Of a DNA stretch of 64,000 nt, positions 22,801 through 35,200 are shown in pieces. The translations under genes were made by a program, and so were the position numbers. Numbering within the stretch: the first letter of the stretch is position 1; each line of letters opens with the position of its first letter. The notes beneath the pieces were generated by a model. The model was not told the DNA's origin, did not search any database, and worked only from the letters and a program-made list of their open reading frames with translations. Origin of the DNA: Fratercula arctica (Eukaryota; Chordata; Aves; Charadriiformes; Alcidae); NCBI GenBank assembly GCA_947846985.1, contig CANTUZ010000008.1, positions 42,240,817-42,304,816 of the forward strand, read 5' to 3'.

Positions 22801-25800
22801 TTGCAATTATATAATTTACTTCTGCATAAATTAGTGTCATTTTCTCTTAAATACCCTACCATTTTGGACAAGTGTAGTTTATTAAAAAATAATAGTAGCA
22901 GTTCGAAAGCATCGTTTCTGAGTTCAGGGAAAGGCTTTTTTTTTTTTTTTGTGGTTTTTAAGCACACGGCTCCCAAAGTAACGTCCTTGGAGGGTGAGGG
23001 GCAGCCCCACAGCCCTCAGCCCGCCTGCCCTGGGCATCCCGAGATGCTCTTTGCCGCGGTGTTCTCACGGCCGCCTGCGCAGGGAAGGAGAAGTGGAGGT
23101 TAAGCGGAAGGTGCAGAAAGCACTTAGAGGGCACAGCTTTGCGGGGAGTCATCGTTCGCGGGAGCCTAACGCAAGTACACAAGAGTTAAATCGAACTATG
23201 TAAAATCCTTAATACGATACTGGATGTTTTCTTTAGGAATCATGAAGCATGTAATGTCCTTATGTTCTCCAAAGGGTTTATTTGGCAGCCTGTTAGCATC
23301 TCACTGTGACATGACTGAAGGGGGAATAACCAAAATAACAAGGAGGGGCAAAGAAGGCAGCAGTCACCAAATTGCAATAACAACTTTGTATCATAGTACC
23401 TTTGAACCTGTGACTCTTTCTTTCCCCTTTCCCTGGGTAGCAGGGCTTAATGCCCTTCAAGACAACATTATGCCGGTCAAATTGTGATTGGGACTCAAGT
23501 AATTTTGCCTAAGGCTCCTGGTCGCTGCTGGATTCCGGTGTGTGTGAGGATGAGCCAGTCCATGTAATCCGAGGCAGTGTTTGTTTGCTCATTCACTTCG
23601 GTCTTCTGCAATTATCCAGATTTTAGGCTGAGAAGCATCTTTGCAGCTAACCAGGAGCAGCATGAAGTTGCAAGGTAAAGATTTCCGACAATGGGAAAGG
23701 AGATCCGTGCTGTTGGCAAAGATTGCTGCTTACGAAGAGTAAGTAGTCAGGGTAAGAAAATAAAAGAAAGGGGTGAACAAAGTAAAGGATTAGGGTGTTC
23801 AAATAGCTGGTGGATTAACAGGGCACAGTACATACTTTTGGGTCTTCATTTAAAAAATGAAATAGCTTCCAGCTCATCTGTGATATTAGTTTTTATACAG
23901 ATACCTTTAATCCTATAGTTTCCATTTTCAGAGCAAACAAAGATGTGTTTATTTTTCTTATAAGCCCTTTTCCTGTTCTCCATGCAGTATTTTTGAAGCT
24001 AATGACCTAGATAGACAGAAACCAGAGGGAAGCAGGAGTAGGGTGCTAATGACAACTTGTCGAAGGCATCTCCGAGCCACAGGCTGGGTACCCCCCGCTC
24101 CGGAGCATCCCTGCCTGGCCCCTGTGGAGGGATGCCGAGGGCTGGCGTGGTCCCTGCACCTCCGGACAGGGACTCACTGGCGCTGCCCCGGACTGTGTGT
24201 ACTTGGGGACATATATATTTCTATTTTTCTAAAGAAGTGACCATTTTGCTCTCACTGTTGTAATTTTCCACCTGTTTAATGGAAACAGCACAGCCGTGGC
24301 CACCCCCAGCAGGTGAGCTTCAGAGCAGCCCCTCCCGGCACACCGGCCTCGCTCTTTAGCTTCCAGGTTGTGAATGGCCTGGAGTGCCGCAGGGAACCCC
24401 TCTGTTTGGGAAAGGTGTTGCGTTATAGAAAACCAAGGTGCAATGCTGTGAAAGTGCTGCTCATGTTATGAAAACATGGTACGTGTTCTATAGAGAAATT
24501 CCAGAAAGAAGAGCGTGGGAACCATGGGAAACCTTTCAGTGCTTCCCCTGTCCTCCTGCTATTCTCTTGTATTTTAAATGCTTTTTTCTTGCTCCCAGTT
24601 TGCTGTGGTTTGTATTGGGACAGGTTTCTCCTCCTTCCCGCTTCCTAGCTTTCCCTCTCCCCTTGCCGAAAGCAGCACCATTAGCGAGGGATTGCAGAAC
24701 TGGCGGTTCTGGGGAAGGAAGGATGCCGCCCCTCTCTTGTCAGCCTTTTCCGTGACATCTCTGATTTTCAAAGTCTGCATCCTTTTAGGTTTTCTCTTCT
24801 TTTAACATCTCTAAAATTAATGCAACAATTCAGTGTCTGTGTGCCTAAATATACATATCTCTGTGTGTGTGTGTATGCATTTATCTGTTTATAAATATAA
24901 GTACACGTATAATCTGCCCAGTCAAAATAGTTTCCCAACACATCTGTCGCTGAACAGATGCTCTCTGTATCGGTCGGTTTGGCTGTTGCTGGCTCTTTGT
25001 GGTCATTGTTAACATGAATATTTAAAGAATAAGGAAGCTCTGATGGCTCTGGTATAATCTAATGTAACGCAGGAGAATCCCAAAGCTTTGACTCGCCCGA
25101 GGAGTGCCACCTACCCCTAAACCCACGTGCAGCTGAGTTCGCTCCTCCGAATCAAGGAATGAGCTCCGTGACTTTGATTGCTGGCACACGGCAGCGCATC
25201 TCGGGCTGTTCCAAAGGGGACGTGTACGCAGATTAACCTCTGCCGCTTGGAATGCTGCCTAGCAATGGTGTGGAGGCAGCATTTATAATAAAATATTAAA
25301 ACAGTACAGTGAAATATTCAAAAAAGCGAAAGGTAATACAAGAGATGGGTTGTAAGGGTCCAAATTTTGCAATATTTAAGAAATTTGTACATATTAAGCG
25401 TCTACTTGCCTAACTCCAGGATGTCTACTTCTAAAACCTTTAGAAAGTAATATTTTTATACAAATAATGCGATTATGCTTTGCACTGGCACTTATAGTGC
25501 GGAGATACCCCAACTCTTGTTAACTGACAATGATTGTGTGGGTGGAGGGAAGAGTATCAGTAGTCCTGCAGGTGCTGGTGGCTCAGGCGTGGGTCCTTAT
25601 TCATGGATCTCCAGGAGCTTCACCAGGAAGAAGAAATCCCAGTGTCCTCGCCCTGCGGCTCCTCTTTGCCGGGGGAAGGTGTTGGAGGGAAGGTGTGCCC
25701 AGCTGCCCCCCGGCCTGGGCCGTGCTGGGGGTGTCGCGTGCGTGCAGCAAGAGTCTGTTTTCTCTAAGCGTTGTGTCCATTTTCATGGCAATAACGCCTG

Positions 25801-25850
25801 GGAGGCATTAGTCTTGGATTTGAGCTTGCCTCTTTTTTAAATTATTGTAT
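19869..25850. other. Noncoding stretch, no gene recognised
   Basis: About 6 kb without a recognisable exon, RNA gene or retroelement. Simple sequence is a run of 15 T (22936-22950) and a short GT tract (about 24862-24874). Open frames are short and overlap on both strands (for example 139 codons on the minus strand at 22387-22806, unrecognised). Confidence 0.6.
22936..22950. repeat. Poly-T run (15 T)
   Basis: An uninterrupted run of 15 T. No retroelement body is attached. Confidence 0.85.
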
Positions 25851-25912
25851 GTTATATACACCGTGTGTGTATAATGTATATACTGTACACATATATATAT
25901 ATAAAATATACA
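25851..25912. repeat. Imperfect TA/TG microsatellite
   Basis: A mixture of TATA, GTGTGT and TATACA units over about 60 bp, including ten-base perfect AT alternation (acatatatatatat). It looks like a decayed dinucleotide repeat. Confidence 0.75.
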
Positions 25913-28085
25913 GCTGTCATTCCAGACAGAAATCTTGCAGATTCATCACTGCCGACTGTAATCTGTGCGAATACTTATGTTTGCAATAATCACGTTTATA
26001 GCATAATAATTAACTAGCCCTTTCCCCCCACCAGTTATTTTACACAGTGCCTCAGCTGATTTAATCAGTGCCCTTCCTAGCAAGTCTGTCCTTCTTAAAC
26101 TAATGGATTTCCAGCAGCATCAGATTTTCTTTCCGACTCTTGTTGCTGCTTTCTTCAGCGATGATTTAATTGCTGTAAAACTGGTCTGCGTACTTGCCAT
26201 TCTTGATTATATTACTACTTAACAAGCTGTATTAACTGCATGAAAAAATCAAATGAATTGAGCACTAGGCAGTAACAAGGAAAACTTCCCCCCCCCTCAG
26301 CGCTGTTGCCACTGATGGGAATTGTGTGTAATCAAGTTATTTTTGAATTATCTTCAAGCTGGGAGAAAAAGAAAACTTAGGATAATGCATAATTTGAAAG
26401 TAGCTGCACAGAAATGCCACTAAAAATGATGGCCCATGACTTTATCTTGTATTGCTCCATCCCTGCCTTCTCGGCTTTATGTGTGCACGCAATGGGACCC
26501 CCTTACTTGGCTGGAGCCTGCCACAGCGTGGAGGTTTAAAGGTGGTTTGACTGAAGTTAGTGTGGTGGAAGGGGGCTCCTTGCTCTGACCTCGGCAAATA
26601 TTCCCCAGAAACAGCAGTTGTAAGATCCGCGCAGTAGATCCAACCTGCCGTGGGCACATGGGCTCATGGGCAGCTGCTGGTGCAAGTTTTGGGTGGTTTC
26701 ACAGCCCTAAAAAGTGGTTATAACAAAGAAGAGTTGGAGCACGTGGCTACAGTAGTGTTCTCCGGAGAGGGGATCCCTCTCCTGTCACAGCACCTCCCTG
26801 AGAATGGAAATCAGGTGCCTCGTGAGGACCAGAAACAAACGTGAAGGTTCATCCTGATGTGGCTGAAGGTAATGGCGCTGCTCTTGGGGCTTCCTCAGTA
26901 CGTGGTTGGGGCTGGAGAACCACAGCCTCTTTGGGCCGTGGGGTCTGAGCTGCTAAATATAAGTAGTCCAGTCCTCTACCATGGTCCTCGTTGTGACCCC
27001 CATGTGCTTTTCTGCAAGGGGAAGGGCGTGCAGGGGGATTGGGTGCTCGGGGCTCACCAGCGCGTCCCCAGGGGAAGGGACAAAGTAGAAAGACCAGGTC
27101 CCACATGCCAGATAGGACTCAGGGGCATGGGCACAGGTGGGCAGTGCTGGGCAAAGGTGGTGTTCTCCAAGCAGAAAACGGAAGCAGCACTGTCGGGACG
27201 TAATAACTTGCTCACAAGGAAAGTTTCTTTCTAATGTCCATCATTTAATGGTTGGCTTATGCCCTTGAAGTGAGATGTCTTACGTCCGTAATACAGCCAC
27301 AGTAATTTCGTTCTAAAAGTACCCTATTTGATTAAGAACCAGCCATGAAGGCAAATATCAAATCTCCGGGTGGAAGCTTGGCCTGGCAGAAGAGGATGAG
27401 AAGTTCCCATTAAGCGAGGCTGGGCCAGGGCGTCCCCTCTGACCAGGGACGCAGCGCGGCACGGCCCATTTGTCACAGCAGGAGTATAAATTTGTTTTCT
27501 ATTGCTGACATGTATTTGTCCTTTCTTTTATTGCAGCAATAATTTCTTCAAAATACCTTTAAGGGAAAAAAAAAAAAAAAAAACGAACTGTCGAGAACAT
27601 GAAAGTTTAATCTTAATTTTGTCCTAACCTTTACAAAATCCATTAAATTACTCCTGCAAGTGAGACCAGCAGCCTTGCTCGGCCTGGGCGGCCGTGGCCC
27701 GTCAAGGCACTCGTGAGAGGGGTGAGCTCTCCACCTTCTGATAGTCCTTGGAGCCTGAGATGTTGGGTGCGTTTAAACAATACAAAAAGGTGATGCGGTG
27801 TGGTAGAGAAGCACGGAAACGTTAAACCAGATGATGAACTGGAGATCTCTCTCTGCCACTATGGGGAGGCAGGTTCACTCGTGAATTTTTACACTGCTGT
27901 ATAAAATATGGAGAGACTTCCGTGTGATGATGCGGCATCAGAGAAAGCGGAGGTGTTTTACGTCAAGAGATAAAGAATTGCTCCCCTGGAAGGTGTGTGG
28001 CCCAGCTGCGTGCCGGGCGGGAGGCTGGCGTTGAGCGCGCTCCTGGTGGGGGTTTTGTGGAGCAACCTGCGCCCGTGAACACCGT
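25913..28085. other. Noncoding stretch, no gene recognised
   Basis: Unique sequence. Simple tracts are C9 (26288-26296) and a run of 18 A (27566-27583). No exon or retroelement is recognised. A 125-codon plus frame (26857-27234) has no recognisable domain. Confidence 0.6.
27566..27583. repeat. Poly-A run (18 A)
   Basis: An uninterrupted run of 18 A after aaggg. No upstream processed gene copy is visible. Confidence 0.85.
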
Positions 28086-28103
28086 CCCCCCCCCCCCCCC
28101 CCC
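28086..28103. repeat. Poly-C run (18 C)
   Basis: An uninterrupted run of 18 C, that is G18 on the minus strand. It is a candidate for local quadruplex or i-motif structure and for length errors. It is the left member of the simple-repeat cluster at 28.1-28.8 kb. Confidence 0.85.
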
Positions 28104-28351
28104 GCAAGCCGCTGGGCACGTTCTAAGGAGAGTGAGAGCAACTCCAGAGCGTCGGGAGGTCACCCGGCTGCTCGCAGGGTCTCAGGCTGAAGGAGGGCGG
28201 AAAACGTCCTTTTGTTTCTGATCCCTTCTGCAGGGGTTGGGAGCGTTTTCCACGGGCGGAGTTACCACGAAGGTGATTTTATCCGGTATTTATCCCTCCA
28301 CCCGGAGAATGTTCTTGCTTTTGCCAACTAATAATCAGAGATTATTAAACT

Positions 28352-28380
28352 GGGGGGGTGGGGGGTGGGGGCGGGGGTGG
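28352..28380 (+). repeat. G-quadruplex motif with single-nucleotide loops
   Basis: The pattern is G7-T-G6-T-G5-C-G5-T-GG. Four G tracts of five or more separated by one-nucleotide loops satisfy the standard intramolecular G-quadruplex rule and predict a very stable parallel structure. Folding is inferred from the established rule. Confidence 0.85.
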
Positions 28381-28438
28381 TTGAAGGGGCTAAGAATAAG
28401 GTGGTTGTTTTTTGGAGTCAGCTCCCTTCAGTAAACCT

Positions 28439-28507
28439 GTGCCTTTTAAAATAAGATGCCTTTTAAAATAAGATGCCTTTTAAAATAAGATGCCTTTTAA
28501 AAATAAG
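28439..28507. repeat. Tandem repeat, 4 x 17 bp
   Basis: The unit atgccttttaaaataag occurs four times head to tail (starts near 28439, 28456, 28473 and 28490). The first copy starts with g instead of a, and the last has one extra A. Near identity implies recent expansion. The 17-bp period is not a multiple of three, so it is not maintained by coding selection. Confidence 0.95.
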
Positions 28508-28701
28508 CCTTCCTAGACTGATGTTCTGGTTGTACTGTCCACTCCCAGCCTTGCATTTGTGGTCTTGGCCCACTTTCCAGCCTGGAGGAAGCCACACGAC
28601 TCTTTTGGCCCGCTGTGAAACAGCTACGGCATATTTAGCTGTAAGAAATTGGGCTGGTGCCCTGGTGCTGGAGGAGCTGGTTTCAGCTGGCTTTGCAGGG
28701 G

Positions 28702-28766
28702 AAAAAAAAAAATGGTTTTGTTGGTTCGTTTATTTTCTTCTCTCTCTCTTTTTTTTTTTTTTTTTT
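28702..28766. repeat. A11 tract and TC/T18 tract
   Basis: A run of 11 A (28702-28712) is followed by a pyrimidine tract (28733-28766) with a TC repeat and a run of 18 T (28749-28766). It is simple sequence at the right end of the 28-kb cluster. Confidence 0.85.
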
Positions 28767-31004
28767 AAGGGAAAACCAAAACAAATCGCAAGGGAGAATG
28801 TGTATTTGCTCATCAGTTTTAGTTCCTCTCTGCGGTGATCTCCGCTCACCCCCCCCCAAAAGCAGGCTGCCCCCTCCTGCGAGGCTGCGGCCGCGGCTGC
28901 CTTAGAGGCAGGAGCGGAAAGGCATGAGAGAGAAACGCATGTTGTTGTTTTTAATAAATAAAAGTAAGAGGTCTAGTTGGCAACAACTAGGAAAAGAGCA
29001 TTTTGTGCATTCGTAAAAATTCTTGGGCAAAACGGCCGGTGAGTCAGTACCTGGGAAGAGGACGGAGGCAGCGGAGCCGGGGTGGCCTCGGGGGACAGCT
29101 GAGGACGTGGCAGCTCCAGCTCGGGCACTGGCTTCTTGTCCCCCCTTCAAGCTGCTCCAGGATGTTTCTTTAACTCCTTTGCTTTAGAGTCTGGCTCCAC
29201 AGTTTCCCTGTTTTAAGCATCTTCTGTATAAAATGTCAAGCTCTGTACGTGACGCTGTAGTCGTTAGAAGCAGGTGACCGGGCAGCTTGGCAGCAGCATG
29301 GGCTGGTGACTCCCCCTTTTCTGTTTATCATCATTCGTCCTCACCTGCTTGCCCTCACAATAAAGGGCTCGGGGCTACCCTCCGAGCTGGCAGTGCCGTT
29401 TTACTGAAACGTGCTGCGTATGGGCAGGCAGGCATTACGCCACCGTGCTGCAGGAGGGGTAAAAATACGTACATGATCACACAGTGGCTGGGCAGGATTC
29501 GCCAGCATAAAAACTGCAGTGCTCAAGAGTTGGTGTAGGCGGGCAATATTCTGAAGCTCTTCATCACTGTGGTGTTCGCCCGGTAAAACGCTGCTGTAGG
29601 TTGTGATCCTTAATCAGGCTGTAGGTTGTGATCAAAACCACGTATATATCTGCATCAAATGTCCCTGGTGTTGATGCTTGACTATTTCTTCACATGTTAA
29701 GCAGGGAAGTTAATAAATAAGTTAATTATTCAAACAAGGGTGCGAAGTGAGGGGAGTGGGCAGAGAAGTAGAGATTTAGAGATGGGTTTCTTCTGCCTCT
29801 TGGCTTGCTCTTGAGTTTCGTGCCATGGTCCTCATGTCGTTCCGAAACTGGAGAAGGTGGGACACAGCACTGCGTAGGAAGTGGTGGTCAGACATTTTTC
29901 CCTGTGTTGTAATTGAGTGGCTATTTGTATCAGACACGTATGGAGATGGCAGGGACATACCCATCCCGGTCTCTCCAAGAAAATGGCTTTTCAGTGGGGC
30001 ACGTCTGCAGCGGGCGCAGGGGACGGGGCTCCTTCCCCGTCTCCCCACGGCTTTCACAGGGCGCTGAGCTGTGGGAGGGAGCAGGGGGAGGCTGGACTCT
30101 GCCGCCGTGCTTTTGCCAAAAGCATGAATTGGCCCCAGACGTGGGAAGGCACAAAGTCCAGCCGCCTTTTCTAGGAAAGCCGGCTTCTCTGTCTGCAGTG
30201 GATGGCAGGGGACAAATTAATCCCTAACAGGAGGAGGCACAACTCGTCGCTGGTATCAATCACTTATTTATGGTGGTGACAGCTTTAAGCCCGAGTTCCC
30301 GAGTTCATTTAAATACCACTCAAATCAATGGCATGTTTTGAAATACAGCGAGGAACACATTCCTAAAAAAGAAAAAAAAAAAATCCGTAGAGGGTTATTA
30401 AAGGGGGAGAAACAAACTGTGGCTGGGGAGGTCCCTCGCCACGAACCGCTGGGGACTGGGGGAGGATTCTGAGAAGTACGGAGAGGCGAGTGATGGTACT
30501 TGCTCCAAAGGCATCCCCGGCCGACCTTCATCGACTTGCGAGTCATCACAGCAGGGCGAAGCCAGCCGAAGTTTCTCACGTGCCCTCTCGCCCCCGACCC
30601 TGCCGGTTTGGAGCTGCGCGTTCCCCAGGCTCACCCCTTCGCCCCGGGGGTTTCCCCACACAAACCCCTCTTCCAGCACATCCCTTACCTGCCATCAAGG
30701 GAGTGTTCACAGCAGCTAAAGCTCCGAAGCGCCTTGTCTGAGAGACTGATGGCGATAATTAAAGCAGTGCTTTCCAGCCCTCTGCTCTTCTTGCTGAGTT
30801 GCTGGGGAGCGGGGAACGGGGCTGTGCCAGCCAACAGGAACCCTGGAAATCCGTGAGCAGTGATTTGGTGTGTGTTATTTCTTCGGCTTGTTAGCGCGTC
30901 CTTGCTGCCGGGTGCAGGTACCGAGCTTGTGAAAACCTCCAGGGAGGGGGGAGAATTGCCCGGCAATTGCAGGTCATAATTTTTTTTCCTTCTGTGCTGA
31001 AAAA
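28767..31004. other. GC-rich noncoding stretch, no gene recognised
   Basis: Mixed GC-rich sequence with overlapping frames on both strands. A short direct repeat of 16 bp (29593-29608 and 29618-29633, period 25) is present. No domain, RNA gene or retroelement is recognised. Confidence 0.6.
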
Positions 31005-31220
31005 AAAAAGTGCATCGTTATGTGATGTAATTTAATCAACATAAACCCCCTGTGTGTTGATTTATGAAATGGCGGGGAAGGGTAGTGGGATATTATCTTT
31101 TGCGATAAAAAATCAATAAAGAATGAAACAACTGATTTCTCCTGTGCTACAATTACGGATGAAATAGCACAAAACAGCATCCAGCTAAAAGGACAGATGC
31201 AGAGATCGTGGCTGGTAATC
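31005..31220. promoter_or_regulatory. Candidate conserved noncoding element
   Basis: An AT-rich block of about 215 bp between GC-rich flanks, with TAATTTAATC, TTGATTTATG and AATCAATAAAG type motifs and little CpG. It is comparable in texture to the blocks near 9.1 and 37.5 kb. Conservation is not established. Confidence 0.2.
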
Positions 31221-32199
31221 ACAGTGACACCAGGGTGAGTTTTTCTAGAAGTGCTGTGAAATTGTGCAGTAAATTGTTACACGAGATGTATTATTCCCTG
31301 GTTTAGTAAATGAGCCTCCTGACAGGAGGCCGCAGGGAGGCAGTTGCGGATGGCTTCATTGATGTGCCGGAGGTCGGTGCGGTGTGGGGCGGCTCCGGTG
31401 CTTTGGGAGCGGGGTGCTCCGGGAGACGCTGCCCAGGGCTCGGGCACTTGTGTGGCTGCTGTCGCCCTCTTCGCTCTCTTTTCCTTTTGCCATCTCTTCA
31501 GTCAGGCTCCTTTCTTCTCTCTCCCTGGCCTATTCCAAGTTTAGTTGTGTGACGGTCCTGCATGGCCCGTTCCTGCAGCTGAGCAAGGGTCGCCTGAGCA
31601 CCTCGCGGCTGCTGCCCCAGCCGTGGCTGTCGCATGGCCCCTGCGCGGAGGATGTCCTGCTCTCTGCTCCCTTCAGCTGCCCGTGGCGGGGGCTGATCCC
31701 CGCTCAAACCCGTACTGCGCTTGCAGTGCTTGGCGGGGGCAGCATGCTGTTGCCCCGGCTGTTCCTGGGCAGGAGACTAGAACTGCTGCTCCCGGCCGTG
31801 GCTGAGGCTGGAACCTAGGACTTGGCTTCATTTTTTAACCTGGGAAGGACGGCGTAACTATTAAAGAAACTGAACTAAGGCCATCAGACTCTGACCTCTG
31901 TATAAAAATAAGCCAGTTTGTTCTGAAAGTAATAATGCAATGAGAGCATCTAAAAAGTCAGCTTGTGCGTGAAGCCCCAGAGTGCATCAGGTGGGAGCTG
32001 CTTCCTCAGCCTCCAGCGCCCGTATCCCTTACCCAGCTCAGCACTCAGCAGAAGAGGGGCTCTTCCCCCTGCTGTGCTCAGCAGCCCCTTGCTCCTGCCA
32101 GGAGGGGATAAGCGAGCAATCGTCTGTCTGAACCCGTCACACGCTGTCCTGTGAGTAATCACTGCTGCGCCTCGCCTCCCTGACAGTAGGTGCTCTCCG
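31221..32199. other. GC-rich noncoding stretch
   Basis: GC-rich from about 31.3 to 31.8 kb with leucine- and alanine-rich open frames in several phases (up to 144 codons at 31384-31818). This is the pattern expected where stop codons are rare by composition. No family is recognised. Confidence 0.55.
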
Positions 32200-32243
32200 G
32201 GAGCTGAGGTATGCTATTACAGGAGCTGAGGTATGCTATTACA
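32200..32243. repeat. Perfect tandem duplication, 2 x 22 bp
   Basis: Positions 32200-32221 and 32222-32243 are identical. The unit begins ggagctgagg and ends ctattaca. It is a simple recent local duplication. Confidence 0.95.
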
Positions 32244-35200
32244 ATGTCTTCAAGCGGTGTAACGATAGCGTAAACAATGGGATCAATATTCAGTGGACTG
32301 AAAATCTCAGTATTCAGTTGTAGTGTTTGATTACACGTAGTAGCTTTCTTCCCTGCAGTAGCTGTTTTCATCATTGGCCATGGCATCCTCTTGGTACAGC
32401 GCTGAAATCTTGGGCTCTAGTTTGCTGTCCAAATTCTATTTGCGCTGAGATGCCCCCGTAAGCAATGAAAATAAATGTACTGATATGTTTATTTGGAGAT
32501 TTCTTTAGTGAGGAGGTGTTTAATAAGCACCTACCAATGTAAACAAACTGAGTTCCTTGAGTCACAGCTGGAGTTGCAAATTTCTCTCCCTTGATTATCA
32601 AGGAATGTATTCTGGATGGAAGAATTCACAGCTTACAAAGACATCTGGTTGCTAAATAATATAATTAAAGTAAATACAGCATAACAGGGACCTACTCCCA
32701 TGTTCCTAATGAGCAGAAAGTAGTTTTTGGGTGAGTGAAATGCATTGGCTGGACTTGTGCTGGTGGAGGGCAGAAAGAAGGAAAGAGCAGAGCTATGGGG
32801 GGAAACGAACGGAGAGGAGTGTGCGAGAGCGAGGAGATGGGAGGTGCCTCTGCGCCAGAGCCTGCTTCATGCCGGAGGCAGATGGTGGTGGAGGTGGAGG
32901 TAGCTGGTGGTGGCACCATGACAATGGCCGTAGGTCCAGGTGGTCCCTCAAAACTGGCAGGGTGCCATCTTGCAGGACACCTAGCTGTGTTAGAGGCTCT
33001 TTTTCTCCCTATGTGATTATATAAAGGGCATTTTTCTTTCTAAGTGTTTGGCTTTTCCCTTTTACTGTTTTAATAATTTTGGAGAGCGGAAAGCCAACTG
33101 TCGACAAATCTGTGCAAAGCCGCTATATTTAGCTGTTGAAGACAAACTGCTCACAGGAGCAGCTAGGTGGAAACCAGTTAGCTGGGCTCAGCTGCCCTGC
33201 TCTTTGCAAGCCACCATGTTTGAGTAGTCCACCTGGGGAGCTCCAGAAAGGCTTTTCCAGTCCTTCTGGCAAAGGACCAAGGTGGAGGTAGTGGTAACCT
33301 TGAGCCATCATTTCCTGAAGGTGTCTTTTCCCATGGGCAAAGCCCAGACACTGCTGTTGTCTAATGCCAGGGGAAGAAGGTGCCTCCTTTGCTCCATAAC
33401 AGCATCACATCTGGGGGGGTTTTGTGTAGAGTGTCACCCCCAGGGCTTGGCTGCAGGAGTATCCTGGTCCTGCTGTGTGATGGGTCTTGCTTTTGCCACC
33501 TGAGCTTTCTGCGACTTCGGCAGCTGCAGTGCTTGTGGTGGGGTCCTGCTGCTGCCGTAACTCATCTCATCTGAGCGATCTTTTTGAAGAAGTAGTCTGA
33601 GGAGGTTACTTTTTGGCGTTACTAAGAGTGCACGCTGTTCAGCTGTAAGGCTAAATCCAGGCTTTTCCAGAAAGTTTGTGGGGAATTGTCAGGCCAAGGA
33701 TATTCTTCCTGCTCCGTTGTTATTTCATCAGAAAAACATGTTTGGAAGATCCTGGCAGGGCAGACTATCCCAAGGGCAGCTTTTCAGGCATGGTTTGGAG
33801 AACCTCCGCTGAGATAATAAACCCCATGTCTGTTTGCTTGCAAGCCTTGCGCTGCCCATTCCATCCTCATTGTCTCCAATATTATACCCAGTAGGAATTA
33901 ACGACAGCGGTAACTTACCTTGCTCTGGCATCCGCACGTCTCCGCTGTTCCCCGAGCGGGCAGCGGTTGCCGTTTGTGCGCACTCGCTGCCGAGGGAGAA
34001 TGCATCACGGAGGTTTGGGGAGGCGACGTGCGGAGAGGCTGTTGGTCGGGGCTGCTGGGGGAGGCAGCACGGGGGAAATCGCTCGTCCATTTTCTTTACG
34101 GACCGCAAACAAATTAACAACAGATAAAAGCGTGAATGCGGGTCGGTCCTGTTCCCTTACTAGCTGCATCTCCCACAAAGTGTTCTGCGGCTAGGTTATT
34201 ATTACAGACCTCTTTGTGACAAACCACCGTGGGCTTAAGTGATGGACCAGCGGGGAGCAGAAGCTGGGTGAGATGACTCTCAGAGCAAGGACTCTGGTTT
34301 ATGGAAACCAGGCAATAACTCTCCTTACCTCTTATACGTTACTACGTGAAACCTTTCATCTACGCTGCTCTAAGGAAGATTTTCCCATCTAATACCCCGC
34401 TACCAAATACGTTTTCAATGCAACCTAAGATAATATATTTCTTTGCTTACTCTGTTTTATGTTATTGTAATTTTTGTATGTCTGGTTGCCTTTAGTGATC
34501 TGTCGGTGCACGGGCGTTGCACTGACGTATGGGTTCCCTGCAACAGCAGTGTGCAGGAGCGCGCTATCACATACAGAAATCTTTATCGTAAAACTCTCCC
34601 GTGAACTTCCAGGAAGTTCTAGTATGTACGACGAAATGACCCAAACCAAAAACCCCAAACATCCAACTATCTATCACCCAAAACATTCCATAGAGGATGT
34701 TTTGAGTTTTGTCCACTGTCCTTGAGCTGGAAATCTTGAGCTGGAAAAAGTCATGAGGTTGTTCATTTTCCTCCTATACACGTGTGGTTTTGTACGCGAG
34801 GGAGCTGCTCAGGCCGACGCAGGAGCAGCAGGCAGAGCGGGGCAGGAGCAAGCAGAGGTGTTGGGGTCGGCCTTCCGAACACAGTAGCCACACTGCCAGA
34901 CTTCATCCTCGTGTCCCCGGCTGCCACGTGCCTCGTTGCTGTGTGGTCCTGCTTCCTGAGAGGAGCAAACCTGAGGAATCAAAGCTTTTCTTCCATGTCT
35001 TTGACTGCCCAGACCACATACTGACTGAATTCTCTATTAGTGTCTTCCCGCATTGAGGCCTTTGTGTGAGGAACTGATTTATTTGCGGCTTAAGTGTGCA
35101 GAGCAGCGGCATATGTGAAAACACATGCAAGAAATGTACGGTGTAGGCTTTGTATGGTTGTGTTGGTTTTTTTAATGGGGTTAGTTGTCCTCGGAATGGA

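Noticed and set aside
31384..31818. A 144-codon leucine- and alanine-rich frame.
   Set aside because: Adjacent phases and the other strand are open too, as expected where GC-rich composition removes stop codons.
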